From contig JAHJLV010000016.1 of assembly GCA_018821535.1 (NCBI GenBank), forward strand, positions 52,010 through 116,009: DNA of 64,000 nt, written 5' to 3'. Of the stretch, positions 17,272 through 26,611 are shown piece after piece. Positions within the stretch are counted from its first letter, which is position 1, and the number at the start of each line of letters is the position of its first letter. A program made the translations under genes and the position numbers. The notes below the pieces were generated by a model. It saw only the letters and a program-made list of their open reading frames with translations, made no database searches and was not told where the DNA came from. The stretch comes from Pseudomonadota bacterium. Its GTDB lineage: Bacteria > Desulfobacterota > Desulfobacteria > Desulfobacterales > Desulfobacteraceae.

Positions 17272-18190
17272 GATGTCTTTCCTCTTCAGGCAGGGGTCTG
17301 CGGGTAAATATAAATGCGGTTATCAACCCTGCAATAATATGCCATGTTCCCCACCAGGCAACCAGAATCGCCATGCCGCCCAGACCGTCAAAAAAATTAA
17401 ACACCAACACAAGCCCTAAAGCTGAATTCTGGATTCCCACCTCAATGCTCACAGCCCTGCAGTCTCTTTCCGGCAGTCGGCCCAGTTTTGCCGACCAGTA
17501 TCCGATGTTCAGTGCCAGGGCATTGTGCAGCAGAACCGCCAGCATGACAATGCCCACATATCCCAGAAAATATGTCCAGTTTGCAGCCACAGCCCCGACC
17601 AGGATAACAATGAAAAAAACCAGAGAAAAAATCTTGAACGGCTTTTGTACTTTTTTTGAAACCCCGGGGAAAAAATGACCGATCAGCATGCCGATTGTCA
17701 ATGGCACACCAAGGATACAGAACACCATCACAAACATATCCACAGGGTTCAGACTGACCGCTTTCAGGATCTGGGCCGTGCCCGGATTCAGGCTTCCCCA
17801 CAGCGAAAGATTCAGCGGGGTCATGACAATGGCTGCAAGGGTTGAAACCGCTGTCATGGTAATGGAAATTGCAGTATTGCCCTTGGCCAGATAGGTCATG
17901 ATATTTGAAAAATTCCCGCCCGGACAGGCAGCCACAAGCATCATTCCAAGGGCAATGGACGGCGTGGGTCTAAGGATCATCACCAGCACGAAAGTAAATG
18001 CCGGCAGCAGTATGAACTGGGCGCCCAGCCCGATCAGCGGCGCTTTGGGGCTCACAATGATACGCTTGAAATCACTGATTTTTAATTCAAGGGCTACTCC
18101 CAGCATCATCAAGCCGATGGCAATGTTGATAATGGCAATCCCCGTGGGGTTGAAATTCAGACGAACCTGATCAATCATCGCTGTATCCAT
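17252..18190 (-). CDS. Bile acid:sodium symporter (BASS) family transporter
   Basis: 312 residues with about nine to ten membrane segments. BASS hallmarks are GIAIINIAIGLMMLGVALEL, the discontinuous-helix motif VAACPGGNFSN and the second crossover motif VSIEVGIQNSALGLVLV. Members carry organic anions with sodium. Inside an Xsc operon it is a candidate importer of a sulfonate or of a carboxylate product. Start chosen by GGAGAG upstream. Confidence 0.88.
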   Translation of the reverse strand: MDTAMIDQVRLNFNPTGIAIINIAIGLMMLGVALELKISDFKRIIVSPKAPLIGLGAQFILLPAFTFVLVMILRPTPSIALGMMLVAACPGGNFSNIMTYLAKGNTAISITMTAVSTLAAIVMTPLNLSLWGSLNPGTAQILKAVSLNPVDMFVMVFCILGVPLTIGMLIGHFFPGVSKKVQKPFKIFSLVFFIVILVGAVAANWTYFLGYVGIVMLAVLLHNALALNIGYWSAKLGRLPERDCRAVSIEVGIQNSALGLVLVFNFFDGLGGMAILVAWWGTWHIIAGLITAFIFTRRPLPEEERHHESAGI

Positions 18191-18217
18191 GGTTCACTCT
18201 CCTGTTAAAGTATGATG

Positions 18218-19912
18218 TTACGCCTTATATGCCCCCACATTGGCCAGCGCCATGCTGGCCGGACTGACTGTTGTCGGATCTGTCATCACATTGATGCAGC
18301 AGACCTGATTGGATGCAAATGCCGCCTCAAGCGCCGGACGGATATCTTCGGGCTTTTCAACATAAAACCCCCTGCCGCCGATGGCTTCCACCATTTTATG
18401 ATAATCCACCTTGCCGATCCAGGTGCCGGTCTCGATGGCATGACCGATCCGGATCTCCTGGCTGTGCCGGATCATTCCCCAGCCAAGATCATTTGAGATC
18501 ACCACCACAATGGGCATTTTTTTACGGATCGCTGTTTCAAATTCCATGAAATTAAAGCCCACAGATCCGTCCCCGGTCATCAGCACCACCCGGCTTTTTG
18601 GATACAACAGCTTGGCAGCATTGGCATAGGGCAGCCCCACAGCAAGAGATCCGAAAATCCCGTAATCCAGATACCGGCCCGCATTCACCATGGTCCGGGT
18701 CATCCCCATCCAGGTGGTGGTATCTCCGCCATCTGCCACCACCACATCATCCTCGCGGTTCATGAACTGGTCGATTTCTTTTGCCAGGCGCATGGGATGA
18801 ATGGGCACATGATCTGATTCCCAGTCATTCTTACCCGTGGCTTTCCCGTCCGCATGGGCCTGATGGATCTGCTTTACCCAGCCAGAAAATTGTGCTGTCA
18901 GTTCTTTTTTAAGATTTTTGCCAGCGATCACCTTGTTGCATTCAGTCAGGAATCCTTTTATATCACTTAAAACCGGCAGCTCCACAGTCCTGTTCCGGCC
19001 GATCTCTTCTGGCTCGATATCCACCTGGATCAGTTTTGCCGCTGGATTAAAAATCTCGCCGAACAGATAATACAAAGAAATCCGGGTGCCCAGAATCATA
19101 ATCAGATCTGTTTCAATATAGGCTGCAAACCCTGCACCCGGACGAATGGCAATGGCCCCTTCAAAACATCCCTCGTGGTCGTCTGATACCACGCCCCTGC
19201 CGGAAAGAGAGGTAAATAAAGGAATCCCGGTATTTTCAATAAAGGTTTTCAGTTCTGATTCCGCATGGGACTGCCATGCGCCGGTTCCGGCAATGATGAT
19301 GGGTTTTTTGGCCTGTTGAATCATCTGTATGGCAGCCAGGGCTTTTTGCGGATCAGCCGGATGCGAAACCACCTGTGTATTCACCACCCGCACCGCAGCC
19401 TTATCCACCGGCGTGTTCAAAACATCAATGGGAAATTCCAGATACACGGGGCCTGGACGGCCGGATTCTGCAATTCTGAAGGCCATATCCACATATTCGT
19501 TGATCCGCTCTGCCTTCTGACAGACCAGCGCCTTTTTCACCATGGGCTTGATCACGGCTTCCTGGGGCATGTCCTGAAGATCCAGGCGTTCTTTATTATC
19601 CATCCCCACACAGCCTGCAATCAGCACCAGGGGCGTGTTGGAAAAATGGGCGCTGGCCACCCCGGTAAGGGCATTGGTAAAACCGGGCCCGGCCGTTACC
19701 ATGGCCACCCCGGCAGTCCGGGTCATTTTTCCCCAGGCCTCGGCCATAAAGACAGCGGACTGCTCATGGCGGGTATCAAAAATCTTCACATCAGAGCCTT
19801 CCAGATGCTGATAAATCGGGGTGATATGACCACCGCTCAGCGAAAAGATATAGGGTATTTTTCTATTGATCAATGCCTGTGCGGCAAGTTCTGCTCCGGT
19901 AATCGTTTCCAT
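18218..19912 (-). CDS. Thiamine-diphosphate-dependent enzyme, acetolactate-synthase-like
   Basis: 564 residues, full three-domain ThDP fold. The Pyr domain carries the catalytic Glu in RHEQSAVFMAEAW (Glu50) and TAGPGFTNALTG; the central domain has LSGRGV and VDIEPEEIGRN; the PP domain has GDGSVGFNFMEFETA and NDLGWGMIRH. No acetolactate-synthase small subunit is nearby, and the FAD-loop region is not convincing. The group also holds 2-hydroxyacyl-CoA lyases and oxalyl-CoA decarboxylases. It is too long and different to be sulfopyruvate decarboxylase. In this operon it may make or break a C-C bond upstream of sulfoacetaldehyde. Reaction unknown. Confidence 0.8.
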   Translation of the reverse strand: METITGAELAAQALINRKIPYIFSLSGGHITPIYQHLEGSDVKIFDTRHEQSAVFMAEAWGKMTRTAGVAMVTAGPGFTNALTGVASAHFSNTPLVLIAGCVGMDNKERLDLQDMPQEAVIKPMVKKALVCQKAERINEYVDMAFRIAESGRPGPVYLEFPIDVLNTPVDKAAVRVVNTQVVSHPADPQKALAAIQMIQQAKKPIIIAGTGAWQSHAESELKTFIENTGIPLFTSLSGRGVVSDDHEGCFEGAIAIRPGAGFAAYIETDLIMILGTRISLYYLFGEIFNPAAKLIQVDIEPEEIGRNRTVELPVLSDIKGFLTECNKVIAGKNLKKELTAQFSGWVKQIHQAHADGKATGKNDWESDHVPIHPMRLAKEIDQFMNREDDVVVADGGDTTTWMGMTRTMVNAGRYLDYGIFGSLAVGLPYANAAKLLYPKSRVVLMTGDGSVGFNFMEFETAIRKKMPIVVVISNDLGWGMIRHSQEIRIGHAIETGTWIGKVDYHKMVEAIGGRGFYVEKPEDIRPALEAAFASNQVCCINVMTDPTTVSPASMALANVGAYKA

Positions 19913-19930
19913 GCGATGTTTCTCCTTAAT

Positions 19931-20767
19931 TTATAATTCCATTAACTGTCCGCCGCAGACATTCAATGCCTGTCCGGTAATATAAGAGGACTGATCAGAT
20001 GCCAGATACGCCACAAGATCCGCCACTTCCTTCGGGGTGCCAATTCTCCCCATGGGGATGGTGGCACACATTTCCATCTGTCTTTGCTCCACCGTGGTAT
20101 TAAAAAACTGAGCTTCCAGACCAAATCGCCATTTTTCAAGATCTGTCATGATCTGACCCGGACACACAGCATTCACCTTTATCTTCAGACCGGCCAGTTC
20201 TTTGGCCATGACCTTGGTCAGCATAATGACCGCAGCCTTGGATACGGCATAGGCCCCGTTGAACAGGGGCGGGACTTTTCCCGCACGCGAAGCCGTATTG
20301 ATAATGCTGCCCCCTTTTTCCTGCATCAAAGGAACAATGGCCTGACTGACCCGGAAAACCCCGTGAAGATTTACATCAACGGTTTTCACCCAGGCGGCCT
20401 CATCATAGGTATGAACCCCGTTGGGCACGCCAAATGAGGCCCCTGCATTATTGCACAGGATATCCACCCGGCCGAACTGATCCTGGATTTTTGCGGCCAT
20501 TTTTTTTGTGCTGTCAGCATCGGTCACATCCAGATTCACACAGAGCACTTCAATGCCATATGCCTTTTCCAGTTCCTGTTTGATCTGTTCCATTTCATCA
20601 AGGGTACCGGTCACAACATCGCAGTCATAATTTTTTTTTGCACCCAGATCTGCGATAACGATATGGCATCCTGAGGCTGCAAGTTTCTCGGCAATGGCAT
20701 ACCCGATCCCTGTTTTTTTTCCAGATCCGGTAACCAGTGCAACCTTGTTTTTTAAATCCCCATACAT
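19931..20767 (-). CDS. Short-chain dehydrogenase/reductase
   Basis: 278 residues from the ATG at 20767 with GAGGAG seven bases upstream; an upstream TTG at 20785 is rejected. The nucleotide loop is TGSGKKTGIG, a longer variant of TGxxxGIG, with a nearby acidic DLGAKKNYDCD. NNAGA, a Ser in TASRAG and YAVSK complete the active site; YITGQALNVCGG is the usual C-terminus. It is the second gene of the sulfonate operon, after the TetR gene. It is probably an NAD-dependent alcohol or 2-hydroxy-acid dehydrogenase; substrate unknown. Confidence 0.88.
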   Translation of the reverse strand: MYGDLKNKVALVTGSGKKTGIGYAIAEKLAASGCHIVIADLGAKKNYDCDVVTGTLDEMEQIKQELEKAYGIEVLCVNLDVTDADSTKKMAAKIQDQFGRVDILCNNAGASFGVPNGVHTYDEAAWVKTVDVNLHGVFRVSQAIVPLMQEKGGSIINTASRAGKVPPLFNGAYAVSKAAVIMLTKVMAKELAGLKIKVNAVCPGQIMTDLEKWRFGLEAQFFNTTVEQRQMEMCATIPMGRIGTPKEVADLVAYLASDQSSYITGQALNVCGGQLMEL

Positions 20768-20797
20768 AAAATATCTCCTCTTCAAAATAATGCTGTG

Positions 20798-21415
20798 TTA
20801 TTTGAATCCATTGATCAACGTTTCAACGCTGTATGCATAAATATCTGCATGGTTTTGCGAGGCAAGCGTGGTCCGCTCAAGCTTTTTAAGCTGTAAAAGC
20901 CCGTGCAGCGCCGCGAAGAACAATATGGAATTGTTTTTTGCATCTGCTTTTTTAAAGGTTTTGTCTGCCATTCCTGAACAGATCACAGATTCAATTAAAT
21001 AAAAAATTTTATGCCCGGACATATCAATTTTATTTTTTAATTCCGGTTTAAAAAACGCCCGGGACGAAGATAAAAAATAATTGATAATATCGTAATAATC
21101 TTTATGCTCCTGGCTGAATTGATAAAATGCCTCTGCGATGCGTCTGAGTTTTTCATCACTTTTGATTTTTTTTGCATCAATCTTTTGAATCATGTCATAA
21201 AACAAGGACAAGCCTTCTTCCTGAAGGGAAATAAAAATTTCTTCCTTGTTTTTAAAATAAAAATAAATGGTGCCCACGCCCAGCTCTGCTTTCCGGGCGA
21301 TTTTGCTGATGGAGATATTTTCAATGCCGTCGCACAGAAGAAGGTCCCTTGCCGCATCAAGAATCTGATCTAACCGGAATTGAATTTCAGCTGCTCGCCG
21401 TTCCTTGACTCCCAT
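20798..21415 (-). CDS. TetR/AcrR-family transcriptional regulator
   Basis: 206 residues from the ATG at 21415 (MGVKERRA, with GGGAG upstream); a reading to 21511 would add an unlikely 32 residues. The N-terminal HTH is clear: ILDAARDLLLCDGIENISISKIARKAEL followed by GVGTIYFYFKNKEEI. The C-terminal ligand domain is of the FadR/AcrR style. It heads the sulfonate operon and is divergent from the GMC oxidoreductase operon, with a palindromic site at 21514-21537 between them. It may control both. The ligand could be an acyl-CoA or an aldehyde; inference. Confidence 0.92.
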   Translation of the reverse strand: MGVKERRAAEIQFRLDQILDAARDLLLCDGIENISISKIARKAELGVGTIYFYFKNKEEIFISLQEEGLSLFYDMIQKIDAKKIKSDEKLRRIAEAFYQFSQEHKDYYDIINYFLSSSRAFFKPELKNKIDMSGHKIFYLIESVICSGMADKTFKKADAKNNSILFFAALHGLLQLKKLERTTLASQNHADIYAYSVETLINGFK

Positions 21416-21513
21416 AACACTCCCTGTTTTGAACCCAGCCTGTCTTTTTGTATCAACCGGTTTGTAAATGAATAGTGTACGGATCACAGCGGGAAGAAAA
21501 TTCTCATTCATTT

Positions 21514-21537
21514 ATCGAACACCGTTCAATATTCGAT
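21514..21537. promoter_or_regulatory. Candidate TetR operator between divergent operons
   Basis: GAAC-ACC-GTTC (21517-21527) is a perfect short palindrome. It lies inside a wider dyad, ATCGAA (21514-21519) and TTCGAT (21532-21537). It sits in the shared intergenic region between the TetR gene and the GMC oxidoreductase gene, as expected for a TetR autoregulatory operator. The rest of 21416-21660 is AT-rich and holds no gene. Confidence 0.45.
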
Positions 21538-21660
21538 ATATATTCAAAAAAATATCTCTGTCAAGAAATAAATTTAATTTTAAAAAATATTTCATTTTCA
21601 GCAATCCTGTTGCAAAGCGATACTTTTTCTGATAGCGCTTGAAAAAAGGAGAAATACATC

Positions 21661-23277
21661 ATGCCACAGCAAACACATTTTGATTATGATTTCATCGTTA
21701 TCGGATCAGGTTTTGGCGGCAGTGTCTCAGCGCTCAGACTGGCCCAGAAAGGGTACAAAACAGCCATTATCGAAAAAGGGAAACGCTGGCAGAACAAAGA
21801 TTTTCCCAAAACCAACTGGAATATCAAAAAATACCTGTGGTTTCCCCAGGTCGGCTGTTACGGGTATCAGATGCTGACCCAGTTAAGGCATGTCATGATT
21901 CTTCACGGCAGCGGCGTTGGCGGCGGAAGCCTGGTCTATGCCAACCAGCTTCTGGTGCCCCCGGACGATGTTTTTGATAATCCGGGCTGGGGAATAAAAG
22001 ACTGTAAAAAGAATTTAATGCCGCATTACCAGACAGCCAGAAAAATGCTGGGTGCCAATCCCAGCCCGTCCATCGGAGCGGCAGACAGGTGTCTTCGGGA
22101 AGTCGGCATACAGATGCGAGGCAAAGACACCTTTCATAAAAATGATGTGAGCATTTTCTTTGGCACGCCCAAAGAAACGGTTCCGGACCCGTATTTTGAC
22201 GGGCAGGGCCCGGACAGGGTCGGGTGTGATTTCTGCGGGGCCTGCATGGTGGGATGTCCCAGCGGCGCAAAAAACACACTGGATAAAAATTATCTGTACC
22301 TTGCAGAAAAACTCGGGGTGGATATTATCCCGGAAACACAGGTCATTGGCGTGACACCGGGAAAAGAGGGGTATGAAATTTTCACCCGGAAAACGCCGGG
22401 AATCATTAAATCCAGAAGAACCTTTAAAACCCGGGGCGCTGTGTTCAGCGGCGGGGTCATGGGAACGGTCAAACTCTTGATGAAGTGCAGGCACCAGGGA
22501 CTTTTGCCAAAACTGTCCGATCAGCTGGGGCATCAGGTGCGTACCAATTCAGAAGTTCTTTTAGGGGTAAAATCCCGGGATAAAAAAACCGACTGGAACG
22601 ATCAGATTGCCATCACTTCAGGCATATACCCGGATGATACCACCCATATTGAAATGGTCCGGTACAATAAAGGCTCGGATGCCATGCTCACCCTGCTGAA
22701 CCTGCTCACCGGCGGCGGCGGGAAAGTCCCCCGGTTTTTACGGTATATGGGCAATGTCGTCCGGCATCCGGTTGAATTTATAAAATTATTATGGCCCCTG
22801 GGCAAAGCTGCGTCCACAACAGTGGTGCTGGTCATGCAGACCGATGATAATTTTTTGACCCTTGAGTATAAACCCCGGTGGTGGCGATTGGGCAGATATT
22901 CCATGAATTCGGTCATCCCTGAAGGCAAAAAGGGAATGAAAGCCTATATTCCCATTGCCAATGAAGTGGCCAAAAAGCTTGCAAAAAAAATGGACGGCAT
23001 CCCTTTAAGCTATATTGCTGAATCCATTTTCAATTCAGGGTCCACTGCCCATATTCTGGGCGGATGCCGCATGGGGGATTCTCCTGCCAATGGCGTTGTT
23101 GCCAAAAACGGAGAACTATTCGGATATCCCAACCTTTTTGTTGCAGACGGGTCTGTGGTGCCGGTTAATCTGGGCGTAAATCCCAGTTTGACAATCACAG
23201 CACTGTCTGAATATATTATGTCCCAGATGCCGGAAAAAAATTTGGCCAAAGACACATCAACGCCCTTATATACCTAA
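21661..23277 (+). CDS. GMC oxidoreductase with a cysteine cluster
   Basis: 538 residues, FAD-dependent alcohol oxidoreductase of the cholesterol-oxidase/choline-dehydrogenase group. The FAD loop is IGSGFGGSVSA near residue 14, HGSGVGGGSLVYAN (about 82-95) is the second signature, and the C-terminal block is HILGGCRMG followed by VADGSVVP and NPSLTITALSE. A cysteine-rich stretch, CDFCGACMVGCPSG at about 197-210, looks like a ferredoxin-type metal site and is typical of the anaerobe/actinobacterial subgroup. It would oxidise a hydrophobic alcohol to the aldehyde handled by the next gene. Start has AAGGAG upstream. Confidence 0.9.
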   Translation: MPQQTHFDYDFIVIGSGFGGSVSALRLAQKGYKTAIIEKGKRWQNKDFPKTNWNIKKYLWFPQVGCYGYQMLTQLRHVMILHGSGVGGGSLVYANQLLVPPDDVFDNPGWGIKDCKKNLMPHYQTARKMLGANPSPSIGAADRCLREVGIQMRGKDTFHKNDVSIFFGTPKETVPDPYFDGQGPDRVGCDFCGACMVGCPSGAKNTLDKNYLYLAEKLGVDIIPETQVIGVTPGKEGYEIFTRKTPGIIKSRRTFKTRGAVFSGGVMGTVKLLMKCRHQGLLPKLSDQLGHQVRTNSEVLLGVKSRDKKTDWNDQIAITSGIYPDDTTHIEMVRYNKGSDAMLTLLNLLTGGGGKVPRFLRYMGNVVRHPVEFIKLLWPLGKAASTTVVLVMQTDDNFLTLEYKPRWWRLGRYSMNSVIPEGKKGMKAYIPIANEVAKKLAKKMDGIPLSYIAESIFNSGSTAHILGGCRMGDSPANGVVAKNGELFGYPNLFVADGSVVPVNLGVNPSLTITALSEYIMSQMPEKNLAKDTSTPLYT

Positions 23278-23294
23278 TTTACAGGGGGAACAAC

Positions 23295-24728
23295 ATGAAC
23301 AGTTCATTGCAGACAAAATCCACGGATATACAAAGCCCTGCCGGCGCAACGTTTGACAGACTCAAGGCAGCATACCGCAGACAGCCGTATATCACACTTG
23401 AAGAACGCACAGACACCCTGATGAAAATTGAACAGATATTAACCCGAAATGAACAGGCCATCTGTGATGCCATCTGCACGGATTTTGGCAACCGGTCTTT
23501 CCATGAAAGCCGGATACTGGAAATTGCCACAAGCATTCTTGGCCTGCGGGATGCCCGCAAGCACCTGAAAAAATGGATGAAAACCCAGAAGCGCCATGTC
23601 TCCATGATCTTCATGGGTGGAAAAAACAGGGTTATCCCCCAGGCCAAAGGCGTTATCGGTATTATCGCCCCCTGGAATTATCCCCTTTTTCTGGTCATGA
23701 GTCCTTTAACCAGTGCAATTGCCGCAGGCAACCGGGTCATGATCAAAATGGCAGGCAACTCACAGAATCTGTGCAGCCTGCTTCAAAAAAAATTCAGCGA
23801 AATGATCAGTGAAGATATCATCACCTTTATGCCGGGGGTCGGCGCATCGGAATTTTCCACCCTGCCGTTCAACCATCTGATTTTTACAGGCTCGCCCGGG
23901 GTGGGTAAAACCATCATGCAGTCTGCGGCAAAACATTTAACACCGGTCACGCTTGAACTGGGCGGAAAATCCCCCACCATCCTGCTGGACGATTTTGATG
24001 TCAAGGTTGCTGCCAACCGGATCATGGCCGCAAAACTGATGAATGGCGGGCAGACCTGTGTTGCCCCGGATTATCTGTTTGTGCCTGAAAACAAACTCAA
24101 GGCATTTATTGATCAGGCAAAATCATTTACTGCAAATCTCTATTCCGATATCCTGACAAAGGATTATACCGCGATCATCGATTCCAGAGCCTATGCCCGG
24201 CTGATGGATACCATTGCCGATGCCAGGGAAAAAGGCGCACACGTCATCCAGCTTATCTCCGGCGATGCAGGGGATGAAAACACCCGTAAAATTTCTCCGG
24301 TGATCCTGACAGATGTGTCCAGCGATATGGAAGTGATGCAAAACGAAATTTTCGGCCCGGTCCTGCCGATCATGACCTACCGGAAAATTGATGAGGTCAT
24401 CGACTATATCAACGATCATGAACGGCCCCTTGCATTATATCTTTTCACTCATAAGGCCCAGGATCAGGACCATATTGTGACCCATACCCTGTCCGGCGGT
24501 GTCACGGTCAATGACTGTGCCATGCATGTGGCCCAGCATGATATTCCCTTTGGCGGCATCGGAAACAGCGGCATGGGACAATACCACGGTTATGAAGGAT
24601 TTATGGAATTTTCCAAGCTCCGGCCGGTGTTCAAACAGTCAAAATGGCCCGTGGCTGTCACACCGCCTTACGGCAAAACCTTTGACTGGATTTATAATTC
24701 AATTTTAAAGTTTAAATGGTTGAAATAA
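23295..24728 (+). CDS. Aldehyde dehydrogenase (ALDH3/coniferyl-aldehyde type)
   Basis: 477 residues, NAD(P)-dependent aldehyde dehydrogenase of the class 3 (fatty or aromatic aldehyde) group, about the usual length. IIAPWNYP, the Rossmann GSPGVGK, the catalytic base in ELGGKSP and the nucleophile in NGGQTCVAPDY are intact. C-terminal FGGIGNSGMGQYHG and GF-FSKL follow the family. It lies 17 bases behind the GMC oxidoreductase and would convert that enzyme's aldehyde to a carboxylate. Confidence 0.95.
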   Translation: MNSSLQTKSTDIQSPAGATFDRLKAAYRRQPYITLEERTDTLMKIEQILTRNEQAICDAICTDFGNRSFHESRILEIATSILGLRDARKHLKKWMKTQKRHVSMIFMGGKNRVIPQAKGVIGIIAPWNYPLFLVMSPLTSAIAAGNRVMIKMAGNSQNLCSLLQKKFSEMISEDIITFMPGVGASEFSTLPFNHLIFTGSPGVGKTIMQSAAKHLTPVTLELGGKSPTILLDDFDVKVAANRIMAAKLMNGGQTCVAPDYLFVPENKLKAFIDQAKSFTANLYSDILTKDYTAIIDSRAYARLMDTIADAREKGAHVIQLISGDAGDENTRKISPVILTDVSSDMEVMQNEIFGPVLPIMTYRKIDEVIDYINDHERPLALYLFTHKAQDQDHIVTHTLSGGVTVNDCAMHVAQHDIPFGGIGNSGMGQYHGYEGFMEFSKLRPVFKQSKWPVAVTPPYGKTFDWIYNSILKFKWLK

Positions 24729-24801
24729 AGCGCAAATTTATATATCAGATTCTGATTATGAGATCATGAATTAACTTACATTTTTTATGGAGAAAACTTC
24801 A

Positions 24802-26595
24802 ATGGATACAGCGCCCCGCACCAGATTGTTCAGCCTTCCCATGATAATTGGCCTCCTCCTTATCTTCGGTTCCGGATTTTTAGCCTGTCTGATCCAGACA
24901 GACAAAGGCGCTGTGAAAATCAGGGATGTCCGCTTTATGGGCAGCGACGGAAAAATGATGAGCGCGCTGCTGTATATCCCCAAAACCGCTTCCAAGGAAA
25001 ACAAAGCCCCAGGAGTTGTTGCCATTCACGGCTATATTAATACCCGGGAAACCCAAAGCGGTTTTGCCATTGAATTTTCCCGCAGAGGATATGTGGTCCT
25101 TGCGGTGGATCAGACCGGACATGGATATTCAGATCCGCCGGCATTTGCAAATGCATATGGCGGCATTGATGCCCTAAAATATATACGATCTCTGGATTTT
25201 GTAGATCCGGATAATATCGCCCTGGAAGGTCATTCCATGGGCGGCTGGGCCTCTGCAATTGCGGCAGCAGTTATGCCGGACGGATATAAATCCTTTATCA
25301 TGGCCAGCTCCTCCACCGGCACCTTTGGTGCCCCGGAAGGAACTGCCACCTATCCCAAAAATCTGGCCCTGATTTTCAGCCAGTATGACGAATTTTCCGG
25401 CCTGATGTGGGGCGCCCCCGTTGCCACAGACATTGTCCACACAGACAAATTAAAAACCCTGTTCAACACCACTGAAAGTATTGTGCCGGAAAGACTTTAC
25501 GGCTCTATTGAGGAAGGAACCTCAAGAATACTGTATCAGCCTGCCCTGATCCACCCCAGAGTCTATTTTTCAAGCCAGGGCATCGGACATGCCATTGACT
25601 GGCTCAGTGTGACCCTGACCGGCGGAAAAGACATCCCGACCTCTGATCAGATCTGGTACTGGAAAGAATTTTTTACCTTTCTGGCTCTTGCGGGAATGAT
25701 CATTCTGCTTATCGCCACAGGCCGATACCTTCTGGATACAGATTTTTTCAGAGAGCTCAAAGAAGATCCCATGGCGCAAAAATCACTTTCAGGGATAAAA
25801 TGGTGGATCAGTGCTGTTCTCCTGTCCGTGATTCCGGTTATTTTGTATGTTATGGCCTGGGCAAAAATAGACACCAAGGAAGGCCTCGGAAAAGCCAGAT
25901 TCTTCTGGCCCCAGCAGATCACCAACACCGTTATGTTCTGGGCACTTGGCGTGGCCCTTGTTTCCCTTGTCCTGTTCCTGCTGTGGCATCTTTTCGCCGC
26001 CAGAAAGAATGCAGCTGATTTTTCAAATTACGGTGTGACCTGGAAAAATGAAGGGCTCAAATGGTGTAAAATCTGGAAATCCTTTGTGATGGCAGCCCTT
26101 ATCATTTTCATCGCCCACCTGATGCTCAGTTTTTCACAAACTCTGTTCAAGACTGATTTCAGATTCTGGATCTTCAGTTTTAAAGCTCTGGACACCCTGC
26201 ATTTTGGCATCACCCTTGGATATCTGATTCCCTTCACCTTCTATTGTCTGGTTCTGGGGTTGATCATCCATGGCCAGATGAGACCGGGCAAACCCGGGCA
26301 ACCTCTTGGAATCGCAAAAGAAACCATTGTCAATGTTCTTCTTTTGACTGCAGGCCTGGCCATTGCCCTGGCTGCCCATTATCTGCCGCTGTTTTCAGGC
26401 AGCACCCTGCTTCTTGCAGAGGCCAGCCTTCCGGGAATTGTGTTGATCCCGTTTGTGCCCATGTTTGCCATCCTCGGTATTATCATGACCTATTATTACA
26501 GAAAAACCGGTCATATTTATACCGGTGCCTTTATCTGCGCCATGTTCATTGTATGGCAGATTGTTTCAAGTCAGGCAACGCATTATGCCTTCTAA
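24802..26595 (+). CDS. Membrane-anchored alpha/beta hydrolase with polytopic C-terminus
   Basis: 597 residues from the ATG at 24802 (GGAG nine bases upstream; the ATG at 24787 lacks a site). One anchor (about 12-32) is followed by a serine hydrolase domain (about 40-290): VAIHGY oxyanion strand, VDQTGHGYSDPP, nucleophile elbow GHSMGG (Ser about 145), and a likely catalytic His in QGIGHAIDWL. From about 290 to the end come roughly seven to eight membrane helices. Between the ALDH and glycerol kinase genes it is a candidate esterase or lipase acting at the membrane. The fusion with a polytopic domain is uncommon. Confidence 0.82.
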   Translation: MDTAPRTRLFSLPMIIGLLLIFGSGFLACLIQTDKGAVKIRDVRFMGSDGKMMSALLYIPKTASKENKAPGVVAIHGYINTRETQSGFAIEFSRRGYVVLAVDQTGHGYSDPPAFANAYGGIDALKYIRSLDFVDPDNIALEGHSMGGWASAIAAAVMPDGYKSFIMASSSTGTFGAPEGTATYPKNLALIFSQYDEFSGLMWGAPVATDIVHTDKLKTLFNTTESIVPERLYGSIEEGTSRILYQPALIHPRVYFSSQGIGHAIDWLSVTLTGGKDIPTSDQIWYWKEFFTFLALAGMIILLIATGRYLLDTDFFRELKEDPMAQKSLSGIKWWISAVLLSVIPVILYVMAWAKIDTKEGLGKARFFWPQQITNTVMFWALGVALVSLVLFLLWHLFAARKNAADFSNYGVTWKNEGLKWCKIWKSFVMAALIIFIAHLMLSFSQTLFKTDFRFWIFSFKALDTLHFGITLGYLIPFTFYCLVLGLIIHGQMRPGKPGQPLGIAKETIVNVLLLTAGLAIALAAHYLPLFSGSTLLLAEASLPGIVLIPFVPMFAILGIIMTYYYRKTGHIYTGAFICAMFIVWQIVSSQATHYAF

Positions 26596-26611
26596 GACAG
26601 GAGGAACTGCC

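Noticed and set aside
18218..19912. Sulfopyruvate decarboxylase
   Set aside because: That enzyme is two short chains or one chain of about 400 residues with different motifs; this is a full-length acetolactate-synthase-type protein.
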